Assembly: GCA_002364755.1 (NCBI GenBank)
Contig: DEZI01000006.1
Span: forward strand, 4,804-68,803
Length of the DNA stretch: 64,000 bases
Source of the DNA: Stenotrophomonas maltophilia
GTDB taxonomy: Bacteria > Pseudomonadota > Gammaproteobacteria > Xanthomonadales > Xanthomonadaceae
Reading direction: 5' to 3'
Position 1 is the first letter of the stretch, and every line of letters begins with the position of its first letter. The position numbers and the translations under genes are program-made. Of this stretch, positions 34,840-42,848 are shown in pieces. Under the pieces are notes generated by a model that made no database searches, had not been told where the DNA came from, and worked only from the letters and a program-made list of their open reading frames with translations.

Positions 34840-36093
34840 TCAGTTGGGGTCTAGGGTCAGGCTGCCTGGCCGGCCGGTCGCCGCGCAGTGGCGCAGCTGC
34901 GCCTCGCGCCAACGCCGAAAGAGCGTGGTATGCAGATTGTGCAACGCCAGGTCGATGGAAAACGACGTGCGTGGGTTGCGGTCGAGCAGGCGGATGATGT
35001 GGTAACCGATGGGACGTATACCGCGTGGGTGCACATAGATCACGAACTGCTGGTAGAACGGATCGTCCAGCAGCTGGTCCAGCCGTGCCAGCGTGGCCTG
35101 GAAACGCGGTTGCAGCTGCGCGCGCAGGCCGGGGTCGCGTTCGTACAACAGGCGTTCGAAATAGCGGCGGCCGAGCCGCGGAATACCCTGCGCAAGCTTC
35201 CAGATCTCGGCGTTGCGCTGGTCGTACCAGGCCAGCCCGCCGTGCGCGGCCAATGCCTGTGCGGCGTCTGCGCCCACGTCGACGACGATGAAGTTCTCGG
35301 CCTGGTTGCTCAGGTCGTCCAGCGTGGCGACGTCGCCCACGTGTTCAATGAAACCAGGCACGCCGAGGAAGGCCGTACGGCCCATCGCCGCGGTACGCAC
35401 CGCCTTGCCATCAGCAAAGAACTCACCGGCTTGCGCGCCGAGCAGGATGCTGTCGGTGTCGTGCAGGCCCAGCAACGTGCCGATCGACAGCTCGGCGTGC
35501 GCGAATTCGGCATCGAAGGCGGCATCGCCGTACAGCTCGCGCTGGGTGGCCAGCTGCGCGACCTGGCGGCCCACGCCACATTCGGCGCGCACGCTGCCGG
35601 TGTAGAACGCGTCCACCGCGCGGCTGTTGCCGGCCAGCGGCGTGTAGCCACGTCCGAAGCTGCGGGTGTTCTGCCAGCCCTGCGCAGGCGCGCCGCGTGC
35701 GCCGAAGCCGATCCAGCCCAGCTGCAGGCCACTGAAGCGGAACCTGGGGTTGCCCTGCAGCGCCTGCGCCGCGCGCTGCGCCGCTGCGCCCAGCTCGAAG
35801 GTATACGCGCAGAGCGTGGCCGGGTCGTCAAGCAGGCGCTGCAACAGGGCCTGCCGCGCGTCGTCGGTCATCGACGCCGGCCAGCGCACCTGCAGGTCGC
35901 CGGCCTGCTGCGCGGCCTGCAGCGACGCGCGCGTGCAGACCGGCCCGCCGTGGATGCTCGGCGCCTCGATCATGGCAGTTTCGAAGCGCCAGCCCAGCCG
36001 CTGCAGCAGGCCCTGCGCGCACGCGCCGGTGGCGGCGCTGCCAAGCACGGGCCAACCCAGCAGCAGGGCCAGCCCCAGCGCCCTGCCCTTCAT
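34840..36093 (-). CDS. Exported protein of unknown function with a conserved-looking Cys motif
   Basis: 417 residues. The N-terminus MKGRALGLALLLGWPVLGSAATGA is a signal peptide. I do not firmly recognise the family. The centre holds GYTPLAGNSRAVDAFYTGSVRAECGVGRQVAQLATQREL, with one Cys in an aromatic/charged context that recalls, weakly, bacterial protein-glutamine gamma-glutamyltransferases. The C-terminal part has FVIYVHPRGIRPIGYHIIRLL, which could supply a His. This enzyme idea is low-confidence inference. The ATG at 36093 lies 2 bp after the upstream lipoprotein stop; a TTG at 36099 is the alternative. It is cotranscribed with that lipoprotein and probably gnd. Confidence 0.75.
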   Translation of the reverse strand: MKGRALGLALLLGWPVLGSAATGACAQGLLQRLGWRFETAMIEAPSIHGGPVCTRASLQAAQQAGDLQVRWPASMTDDARQALLQRLLDDPATLCAYTFELGAAAQRAAQALQGNPRFRFSGLQLGWIGFGARGAPAQGWQNTRSFGRGYTPLAGNSRAVDAFYTGSVRAECGVGRQVAQLATQRELYGDAAFDAEFAHAELSIGTLLGLHDTDSILLGAQAGEFFADGKAVRTAAMGRTAFLGVPGFIEHVGDVATLDDLSNQAENFIVVDVGADAAQALAAHGGLAWYDQRNAEIWKLAQGIPRLGRRYFERLLYERDPGLRAQLQPRFQATLARLDQLLDDPFYQQFVIYVHPRGIRPIGYHIIRLLDRNPRTSFSIDLALHNLHTTLFRRWREAQLRHCAATGRPGSLTLDPN

Positions 36094-36095
36094 CG

Positions 36096-36770
36096 TCAAC
36101 CCTGGTCGGCTGGAGGTTGCGGGGCGGGCTCGGCGGGCGTGGGGGTGGCCGGTGCCGCGGGCTCAGGGGCCGGTACGGCCGCCGGTGCGGGCTCCGGCAC
36201 CGCCGCCGGTTGCGGGGCCGCCGCAGGCGTCGGCTTCGCCGCTGCGGCCGCCGGCAGGTACTGGTGCAGGCGGTCAAAGAAGCGGCGATAGAAATCGGAA
36301 TCGGTGATCGTACTGCTGGCAACCTTCACCAGCGAATCGTCATTGCTGCCGAACGGCAGCGACACCGAGCCCAGCGCACCCACGCCGACACTGGCCGAGG
36401 TCGGGCTCTTCTTCAGCGCGTACCGGTCCTGCACGGCGCTGACGAACACCAGCGCCTGCTCGCTGCCGCGGGGTGCGCAGGAAATGCGCAGCACCAGCTG
36501 CTCATGGTCGTCCTCGCGCACCTGGAAATTCTTGTTGCCTTCCACCTGCCCATCGTCCGCACGCGCGATCGCATAGCCCTGGCTGAGCAGGGTGCGGCGT
36601 GCCGCTTCGCAGGCCTCGGCCGGGCGGCCATCGACAGTGCGCGAGAAGGTGTCGCCCGAATCGAAGGATTCGCGCAGCAGGCTGTTGTCGGCAGCACGGC
36701 CACCGCAACCGGCCAGGGCCAGGGTGCTGGCCACGGCCAGCAGGGACAGCGAAAGACGGGAGGCCCGCAT
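36096..36770 (-). CDS. DUF2242-like lipoprotein with Pro/Ala-rich tail
   Basis: 224 residues. The signal peptide ends in the lipobox LAGC (about residue 22), so it is probably lipidated and anchored in the envelope. The middle (about 30-165) has SFDSGDTFSRTVDG, CEAARRTLLSQGYAI and VREDDHEQLVLRISCAPRG, matching the DUF2242 type, of unknown function. The last 65 residues are almost entirely Pro, Ala and Glu repeats. The ATG at 36770 has AGGAG upstream. It heads a likely operon with the unknown exported protein and gnd. Confidence 0.82.
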   Translation of the reverse strand: MRASRLSLSLLAVASTLALAGCGGRAADNSLLRESFDSGDTFSRTVDGRPAEACEAARRTLLSQGYAIARADDGQVEGNKNFQVREDDHEQLVLRISCAPRGSEQALVFVSAVQDRYALKKSPTSASVGVGALGSVSLPFGSNDDSLVKVASSTITDSDFYRRFFDRLHQYLPAAAAAKPTPAAAPQPAAVPEPAPAAVPAPEPAAPATPTPAEPAPQPPADQG

Positions 36771-36893
36771 GGGTACTCCTGCGAGAACGGAAGCCCCAAG
36801 GGTAGACCCGGGGCCGTGTGCGCCAGGTCGAAGCCCCCGCCCCCGTTGCTCCCGGTTCATCGACGTCCGCCGAGCATGGGCTGGCGCTGACGG

Positions 36894-36923
36894 AAAAAAA
36901 CGGGGCCGGCAATGCCGGCCCCG
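36894..36923 (-). terminator. Intrinsic terminator of prc
   Basis: A 10-bp perfect stem (CGGGGCCGGC / GCCGGCCCCG, loop ATT on the minus strand) is followed, in the minus direction, by seven T. It lies 26 bp after the prc stop codon. Confidence 0.9.
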
Positions 36924-36948
36924 TGGGGTACTTCACGTCAGCGGCGGG

Positions 36949-39126
36949 TCAGTCGGCCCAGCGGCCGGCGCCGGTGGACTGCGGCAGCACCTGGGCCGAC
37001 AGCGGGCGGTCGGTCTCCAGCAGGTTCACCGCATCGGACAGGATCGACGCCGATTCACGCAGCAGCGGGTCCGGACGCTTCTCGGCGGCCTTCTCGCGGG
37101 CGGCATCCTTGACGATGTCGCGCTCGTTACCGGTCAGTCCGTCATCGCTGCTGTCATCGGCCAGCGGGTCCAGGGCCAGGCCCAGTTCCTTGCGGGTGAT
37201 CTGGCGGTCCTTGCGCTGCTTGTCCTGGCGCTCACGCTCGGCCAGGCGGGTGGCTTCATTGAGCGAGACATACTTCTTGGCCGCCTCGGTGCGGAACTGC
37301 TGCACGTCCTCGTTCCACCACTGGAATTCCTTGTCGGTGGCGATACGGGCTTCGTGGCGCGTTTCCAGCTTCGGCAGCAGCGGCGCGAAGTTGCCGTACT
37401 GGGTGTGCGGCACGGCGGCGATGCGGGTCCACGGCAACGCGTTGTCGTAGGTGCTTTCGCCGAACTCGGTGGCATCGACGCTGGCCGGGAAAGCCAGGTC
37501 CGGCACCACACCCTTGTGCTGGGTGCTGCTGCCGCTGATGCGGAAGAACTGCGCGATGGTCAGCTTCACCTGGCCGAAGCGCTGGGTCTCGCCACTCGGC
37601 CAGCGGTCGAGGTCGACGATGTTCTGCACGGTGCCCTTGCCGAAGCTGGTTTCACCGATGACCAGACCACGGCCGTAGTCCTGGATGGCACCGGCGAAGA
37701 TCTCCGAGGCCGAGGCCGAGCCACGGTTGATCAGCACGGCCAGCGGGCCGTCCCAGGCAACACCCTGGTTGCGGTCGCTGTTGACGGTGACGCGGCCACC
37801 GGATTCGCGCACCTGCACCACCGGGCCCTGCTCGATGAACAGGCCGGTCAGTTCGATGGCTTCATCCAGCGAACCACCACCGTTGTTGCGCAGGTCCAGC
37901 ACCACGCCGTCCAGCTTGTCGTTCTTGAAGCCGGCCAGCAGCTTGGCCACGTCGCGGGTGGCCGAGGCGTAGTCGGCGGCATTGCGGCGACGGCCTTCGA
38001 AATCCTGGTAGAAGGTCGGCAGCTTGATCACGCCCACCTTGCGCTCGGGCTGGCCATCCTTGCCCGGGATGGTCATGGTCTCGCCCTTGGCCGCCTGTTC
38101 GGCCAGACGCACCTTCTGACGGGTCAGCAGCAGGGTGTGGTGCTTGCCGTCCACGCCGTCCTCTGCAGAGATGAACTCCAGGCGGACCTGGGTGTCCTTG
38201 GCGCCACGGATCTTGGCCACCACGTCATCGATGCGCCAGCCGATCACATCGTCCACCGGCCCGGATTTGCCCTGTCCGACGCCGACGATGCGGTCGCCCG
38301 GCTTCAGGGTGCCGTCCACGGCGGCCGGACCACCGGCGATGATCTCGCGGATCACCACCATGTCGTCCTGGCGCTGCAGCTGCGCGCCGATACCTTCCAG
38401 CGACAGCGACATCGCCTGGTTGAAGTTCTCGGCGGTGCGCGGGGTGAAGTAGTCGGTGTGCGGGTCGACGGCGCTGGTGTAGGCGTTCATGAAGAACTGG
38501 AAGACGTCCTCGCCCTTCAGCTCGTTGACGGTCTTTTCCAGCGTCGCGTAACGCTTGTCCAGGGTCTTGCGGATGTCGTCGGACTTCTTGCCGGCCAGCT
38601 TCAGGCGCAGCCAGTCGTTCTTGACCGACTTGCGCCACAGCTCATCGAGCTCGGCATTGCTGGCCGCCCACGGCACGTCCTTGCGGTCGTACTCAAAGCG
38701 CTCGTCGGTGGTGAAGTCCGGTTCCTGCTTCAGCAGCTTGCGCGCGTAACCGACGCGCTCGCCGACGCGCTGCTTGTAGACGGCGAATACTTCAAAGGCA
38801 GGCTCCAGCTCGCCGCCGCGGATGGCGTTGGCGATGCCGGCCTGGAACGGCGCGAAACGGGTCACGTCGGCCTGGGTGAAGTACTGCTTGCCGCCGTCGA
38901 GGGTTTCCAGGTAACGCTTGAACACGTCCTTGGAGGTGGCCTCGTCCAGCGCGCGCGGCCGGTAGGCGTAGCGGCTGTCGGACAGCAGGCCGTAGACCAG
39001 CTTGGAGGTGGTGACCTGGTCGGCGGTCGCGGCCGCCGGCAGCGCCGGCGAGTCGGCCTTGGCCGCCAGCGCCAACGGCGCGACCAGCGCCAGGGCCATC
39101 AGGAATGCGGGGGCTTTGAATTTCAT
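36949..39126 (-). CDS. prc: Tail-specific (C-terminal processing) protease Prc
   Basis: 725 residues with a signal peptide (FLMALALVAPLALAAKA). The PDZ domain (about 245-330, AQLQRQDDMVVIREIIAGGPAA) precedes the S41A catalytic domain, where the nucleophile Ser is in INRGSASASEIFAGA and the general base Lys in GETSFGKGTVQ. The N- and C-terminal helical regions and length fit the Prc/Tsp family. In the periplasm it degrades or trims proteins from the C-terminus, including PBP3 and murein hydrolases in E. coli. The ATG at 39126 is clear. A strong terminator follows. Confidence 0.95.
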   Translation of the reverse strand: MKFKAPAFLMALALVAPLALAAKADSPALPAAATADQVTTSKLVYGLLSDSRYAYRPRALDEATSKDVFKRYLETLDGGKQYFTQADVTRFAPFQAGIANAIRGGELEPAFEVFAVYKQRVGERVGYARKLLKQEPDFTTDERFEYDRKDVPWAASNAELDELWRKSVKNDWLRLKLAGKKSDDIRKTLDKRYATLEKTVNELKGEDVFQFFMNAYTSAVDPHTDYFTPRTAENFNQAMSLSLEGIGAQLQRQDDMVVIREIIAGGPAAVDGTLKPGDRIVGVGQGKSGPVDDVIGWRIDDVVAKIRGAKDTQVRLEFISAEDGVDGKHHTLLLTRQKVRLAEQAAKGETMTIPGKDGQPERKVGVIKLPTFYQDFEGRRRNAADYASATRDVAKLLAGFKNDKLDGVVLDLRNNGGGSLDEAIELTGLFIEQGPVVQVRESGGRVTVNSDRNQGVAWDGPLAVLINRGSASASEIFAGAIQDYGRGLVIGETSFGKGTVQNIVDLDRWPSGETQRFGQVKLTIAQFFRISGSSTQHKGVVPDLAFPASVDATEFGESTYDNALPWTRIAAVPHTQYGNFAPLLPKLETRHEARIATDKEFQWWNEDVQQFRTEAAKKYVSLNEATRLAERERQDKQRKDRQITRKELGLALDPLADDSSDDGLTGNERDIVKDAAREKAAEKRPDPLLRESASILSDAVNLLETDRPLSAQVLPQSTGAGRWAD

Positions 39127-39280
39127 GAACGTGCTCGAAGGCGCCTTGCCAAGGGGGAGACTGCAGGGTGTTCAGACACCACGACAGTGCCGAAAGTTGC
39201 CGTGGTTGTCACCCGGCCACGTTCGGTGGAAATCCAGCCTAGCGGGGCCGGTGTAGCAAATTGTGAATGCAGGGCAAGGC

Positions 39281-39301
39281 GTGCGGACCAACGGTCCGCA
39301 C
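39281..39301. repeat. Palindrome GTGCGGACC-AAC-GGTCCGCAC
   Basis: A 9-bp perfect stem of the same build as the copy at 33763 (GTGCCGACC). On the minus strand it is preceded by GGTGG in place of GTAG. Confidence 0.75.
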
Positions 39302-39328
39302 CCACCGGGGAGCGGGTGACAGCCACCG

Positions 39329-39392
39329 GTAGCGCCGGGCCATGCCCGGCGAGCGCAGCGGGAAGGAACCGCCGGGCATGGCCCGGCGCTAC
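39329..39392. repeat. Inverted SMAG dimer after lipA
   Basis: A plus copy (39329-39354) and a minus copy (39392-39371), both with consensus stems and CAT loop, have their tails facing each other over 16 bp. It lies just past the lipA stop codon. Confidence 0.9.
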
Positions 39393-39395
39393 CGG

Positions 39396-40406
39396 TCAGG
39401 AAATCCCTGCGCCCTTGGCCTGGACGTCGGCGTGGTATGACGAGCGCACCATCGGGCCAGAGGCCACGTGGCTGAAGCCCAGCTCGTAGCCGTAGTCTTC
39501 CAGCGCCTTGTAGTCCTCGGGGGTCCAGTACTTCAGCACCGGGTGGTGGTGCGCGGTCGGCTGCAGGTACTGGCCGATGGTGATCATGTCCACGTCATGC
39601 GCACGCAGGTCGCGCATGGTGGCCTTGATCTGCTCGAACGCCTCGCCCAGGCCCAGCATGATGCCGCTCTTGGTCGGCACCGACGGGTGCTGCGCCTTGA
39701 AGTTCTTCAGCAGGGTCAGCGACCACTGGTAATCCGCACCCGGGCGCACGTTGCGGTACAGGTCCGGTACGGTTTCGATGTTGTGGTTGAACACGTCCGG
39801 CGGGTTCTGCGCCAGGATCTCCAGCGCGCGCTCCATGCGGCCCTTGCCACGGAAGTCCGGGGTCAGCACTTCGATGCGGGTGCCCGGCGACTTCTCGCGG
39901 ATGGCGGTGATGCAGTCGACGAAGTGCTGGGCACCGCCGTCGCGCAGGTCATCGCGGTCAACGCTGGTCACCACCACGTACTTCAGGCCCATGTCGGCCA
40001 CGGTCTGGCCGAGGGTGGCCGGCTCGTTGGCATCCGGCGGCTTGGGGCGGCCGTGGGCCACGTCGCAGAACGAGCAGCGACGGGTACAGACCTCGCCCAG
40101 GATCATGAAGGTGGCGGTGCCGTGGCTGAAACATTCGTGGATGTTCGGGCAGCTGGCCTCTTCGCACACGGTCACCAGGCGGTTCTCGCGCAGCTTGGCC
40201 TTCAGGTTCTGCACGGCATTGCCCGAAGGAATGCGCACGCGGATCCAGGACGGCTTGCGCAGCACCGGTGCGTCGGCGAACTGCACCGGCGAACGGTTGA
40301 TCTTGTCCCCGCCCATCTGCTTGACGCCCACCTGCAGCGGCGCGGCGGACGGAAGCTCGGCCTGCACGATCTGCAGGGGAATGGTGCGGGCGGTGGTCTC
40401 AGTCAT
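39396..40406 (-). CDS. lipA: Lipoyl synthase
   Basis: 336 residues. The auxiliary cluster ligands are in CEEASCPNIHEC and the radical-SAM ligands in CTRRCSFCDV, the two three-cysteine motifs that define LipA. The C-terminal RSSYHAD contains the conserved Ser that ligates the auxiliary cluster. It inserts two sulfurs into octanoyl groups made by LipB. The ATG at 40406 (MTETTART) lies 19 bp after lipB; the in-frame start at 40541 would run into lipB. Confidence 0.97.
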   Translation of the reverse strand: MTETTARTIPLQIVQAELPSAAPLQVGVKQMGGDKINRSPVQFADAPVLRKPSWIRVRIPSGNAVQNLKAKLRENRLVTVCEEASCPNIHECFSHGTATFMILGEVCTRRCSFCDVAHGRPKPPDANEPATLGQTVADMGLKYVVVTSVDRDDLRDGGAQHFVDCITAIREKSPGTRIEVLTPDFRGKGRMERALEILAQNPPDVFNHNIETVPDLYRNVRPGADYQWSLTLLKNFKAQHPSVPTKSGIMLGLGEAFEQIKATMRDLRAHDVDMITIGQYLQPTAHHHPVLKYWTPEDYKALEDYGYELGFSHVASGPMVRSSYHADVQAKGAGIS

Positions 40407-40425
40407 GGCAGTTCCGGGGGGGCGG

Positions 40426-41136
40426 TCAGGCGGCCGCAGAAAGATCGGGCAGGTCGGGCGTGGGCTGCAGCAGAAGGCCAAACTGGCGGGCCAGATGGTC
40501 CAGCAGCACCGGCTTGACGGCGTCCATCCCGGACGGGCCACCCAAGTCTACCACCGAGGTCACCTGCAGCCCCTGATAGCCACAGGGGTTGATGCGGTGG
40601 AAGGGTTCCAGGTCCATCGACACATTGAAGGCCAGGCCGTGGAAGGTGCAGCCGCGACGGACGCGGATGCCGAGGGCGGCGATCTTCGCATCGCCCACGT
40701 AGACACCCGGTGCACCGTCACGGCGCTCGGCACCGATGTTCCATTCGCCGAGGGTGTCGATCAGGGCCTGTTCGATGCGGCACACATAATCGCGCACGCC
40801 GATGCCCAGCCGCGGCAGGCGCAGCAGCGGGTAGACCACGATCTGGCCTGGGCCGTGGTAAGTCACCTGGCCGCCGCGGTCGACGTGCAGCACCGGAATC
40901 TCGCCCGGTGCCAGCACGTGTTCATCCTTGCCGGCCTGGCCGAGGGTGAACACCGGATCGTGTTCGACCACCCACAGTTCGTCGGCGTCGTCATCGGTAC
41001 GCTGGTCGGTGAAGCGCTGCATGGCGCGCCAGACCGGTTCATAGGCCTGGCGACCGAGGTCGCGCACCACCGCAGGGCGGGCCGGACGCTGCCCGGGGGC
41101 AGGCTCGGCCACGCAGCTGGCCGCTACACCGTCCAC
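40426..41136 (-). CDS. lipB: Octanoyl-[ACP]:protein octanoyltransferase
   Basis: 236 residues. Active-site landmarks are RGGQVTYHGPGQIVVYPLL, AKIAALGIRVRRGCTFHGLAFNV (conserved Lys) and INPCGYQGLQVTS, with the acyl-carrying Cys in NPCGY. It transfers octanoate from ACP to lipoyl domains. The start is GTG at 41136, which lies 13 bp inside the ybeD reading frame, so translation is probably coupled. lipA follows. Confidence 0.95.
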   Translation of the reverse strand: MDGVAASCVAEPAPGQRPARPAVVRDLGRQAYEPVWRAMQRFTDQRTDDDADELWVVEHDPVFTLGQAGKDEHVLAPGEIPVLHVDRGGQVTYHGPGQIVVYPLLRLPRLGIGVRDYVCRIEQALIDTLGEWNIGAERRDGAPGVYVGDAKIAALGIRVRRGCTFHGLAFNVSMDLEPFHRINPCGYQGLQVTSVVDLGGPSGMDAVKPVLLDHLARQFGLLLQPTPDLPDLSAAA

Positions 41137-41402
41137 TTCACTTCCGGGTGGTCACGCAGGGCCTGGTGGGCCACGTCATACTGCTCGCGGTTCTCGGCCC
41201 GGAATACCAGGCGCACCGAGACGTACTTGCCGTTGGACGAATGCTTCCAGCTGATGCGCTCGTTCACCACGTCGACGCCAGCGGAGAGCAGCAGGCGGGG
41301 GAGTTCCTGTTCCAGACCGCGGTTGGCCGGGCCCATCGCGCTGAGCTCGAACTGACCGGGGAACTGGAAGCCGTGTTCGGGGTTGTCGGACTTGATTTCC
41401 AT
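41124..41402 (-). CDS. ybeD: DUF493 family protein YbeD
   Basis: 92 residues, a small ferredoxin-like alpha/beta fold. MEIKSDNPEHGFQFPGQFELSAMG, then a VDVVNERISWKHSSNGKYVSVRLVF strand pair match YbeD/DUF493, which sits next to lipB in many proteobacteria and may be an allosteric or accessory protein. The ATG at 41402 gives the usual length. Its 3' end overlaps the lipB GTG. Confidence 0.93.
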   Translation of the reverse strand: MEIKSDNPEHGFQFPGQFELSAMGPANRGLEQELPRLLLSAGVDVVNERISWKHSSNGKYVSVRLVFRAENREQYDVAHQALRDHPEVKWTV

Positions 41403-41646
41403 GGCCCCATTATCGGGCCGCAGGGCAACAAACCCAAGAGTATTCATCAACGTCAAACGCCGCACGGGCGGGCTGCTGCGTTGCAGGCTGCGGCCCGGTT
41501 CAGCCTGCGCCGGAGCGGCGACCGGTTTTTCCGGCAGGACAAGTGCGGTTTACGGAACAGACAAGTGAAGGCGGACGGCTCGCTCCGTCACGGGGACGGG
41601 AGTAGTCTTTTGTTGCATAAATCGACCTTCACATGCCAACGACCTG
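41403..41646. other. Divergent promoter region ybeD / lpxR
   Basis: 244 bp with no gene supported. TTTTGTTGCATAAA near 41610 is the most AT-rich part and may belong to the lpxR promoter. No repeats or palindromes stand out. Confidence 0.5.
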
Positions 41647-42723
41647 ATGATCATTCCATCCATGCGTACAGCCGCCACCCTCGGCCTGACCGGCCTGCTG
41701 GCGGCCGCCGCCCTGCCCCTCACTGCCCGCGCCGCCCAGCAGTGCGGGCCCGATGCGATGAGTGAGCACCCGCCGCAGGTCAATTTCCGTGTCGACAACG
41801 ACCTGTTCGGCGCCAAGGACCAGGACCAGGGCTACACCAACGGTGCCCAGCTGACGCTGGTCTCGCCCAACCTGGTGGACTACACCGATGACCCCTGCCT
41901 GCCGCGCCTGGCCCGCTGGGTGAACCGTCACCTCGAGCGCCTGCACCCGGGTGAATTCGAGCAGCAGAACATGATCTTCAGCCTCGGCCAAGGCATCTAT
42001 ACGCCCACCGACTTCACCCGCAAGGACGTGATCGAGGATGACCGCCCGTATGCCGGCGTGCTGGTGGCCAGCTTCGGCTACAACGCCCGCCGCGGCGACC
42101 GCCTGCAGACCACCCTGCTGACCCTGGGCGTGGTCGGCCCGTGGGCGCAGGGCAAGCAGGTGCAGAACGCGGTGCATGACCTGCTGGGCGACGAGAAATT
42201 CCAAGGCTGGGACAACCAGCTGCACAACGAGCCGGTGGTGATGTACACCCACGAGCGCATGCGCCGCTGGCCGGGCGATGCCAGCGTCAATGCCGGCGGC
42301 TGGGGCTGGGATGCGATCAGCCACTACGGCGGCTCGATCGGCAATCTGGAAACCAAGGCCAATTTCGGCGGTGAAGTGCGCTTCGGCTGGAAGCTGCCCG
42401 ATGACTTCGGCAGCACCCCGCTGCGCCCGGCGGGTGAAAACACCGCACCGACCCGCGGCGGCAAGCCCAGTGGCTGGTCGTGGCACCTGTTCGCCACCAC
42501 CGATGCGGCGTGGGTGATCCGCGATATCACCCTGGACGGCAACACCTTCCGCGACAGCCACAGCGTCGACAAGCGCCACGTGGTGGCCTACGGCGGCTAC
42601 GGCATCGCGGTGATGCGCGGCCGCTGGAAGTTCGCGATGGCGCGTTACCACAGCACCCGCGAGTTCAACGGCCAGCGCGAAGCCCCGGTGTTCGGCAGCT
42701 TCACCATCAGCCGCTCGCTGTAA
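41647..42723 (+). CDS. lpxR: Outer-membrane lipid A deacylase LpxR family protein
   Basis: 358 residues with a signal peptide (LGLTGLLAAAALPLTARAA). The N-terminal barrel strand FRVDNDLFGAKDQDQGYTNG carries the Asn-Asp and Asp-xx-YTNG residues conserved in LpxR, and EDDRPYAGVLVASFGY and DNQLHNEPV are further family segments. It ends in SFTISRSL, with a hydrophobic barrel end. LpxR removes the 3'-acyloxyacyl chain of lipid A and can alter immune recognition and polymyxin response. Alternative starts are ATG 41647 and ATG 41662. It breaks the otherwise co-directional dacC-ybeD gene order. Confidence 0.85.
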   Translation: MIIPSMRTAATLGLTGLLAAAALPLTARAAQQCGPDAMSEHPPQVNFRVDNDLFGAKDQDQGYTNGAQLTLVSPNLVDYTDDPCLPRLARWVNRHLERLHPGEFEQQNMIFSLGQGIYTPTDFTRKDVIEDDRPYAGVLVASFGYNARRGDRLQTTLLTLGVVGPWAQGKQVQNAVHDLLGDEKFQGWDNQLHNEPVVMYTHERMRRWPGDASVNAGGWGWDAISHYGGSIGNLETKANFGGEVRFGWKLPDDFGSTPLRPAGENTAPTRGGKPSGWSWHLFATTDAAWVIRDITLDGNTFRDSHSVDKRHVVAYGGYGIAVMRGRWKFAMARYHSTREFNGQREAPVFGSFTISRSL

Positions 42724-42732
42724 CTGCCCCCT

Positions 42733-42790
42733 GTAGCGTCGAGCCGTGCTCGACTGTCGTTGCGATCAGTCGAGCATGGCTCGACGCTAC
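42733..42790. repeat. Inverted GTAG dimer, GTCGAGC-stem subtype
   Basis: GTAGCGTCGAGC-CGT-GCTCGACTG (42733-42756) faces its near-complement (42767-42790) over 10 bp. The arms differ only in the CGT/CAT loop. It lies between the convergent lpxR and dacC genes. Confidence 0.88.
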
Positions 42791-42826
42791 AAAAAAATGA
42801 AAAGGCCGGCTTTCGCCGGCCTTTTC
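42791..42826. terminator. Strong intrinsic terminator between lpxR and dacC
   Basis: A 12-bp perfect stem GAAAAGGCCGGC / GCCGGCCTTTTC with a TTTC loop. Minus-strand transcripts from dacC run into TTTTTTT (42797-42791). On the plus strand TTTTC ends the stem, so it may serve lpxR as well. Confidence 0.9.
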
Positions 42827-42848
42827 ACTCATCACGCCGTGGCGTGGA

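Noticed and set aside
42733..42790. Inverted GTAG dimer considered as insertion-sequence ends
   Set aside because: No transposase lies between the arms, which are only 10 bp apart; it is an ordinary REP dimer.
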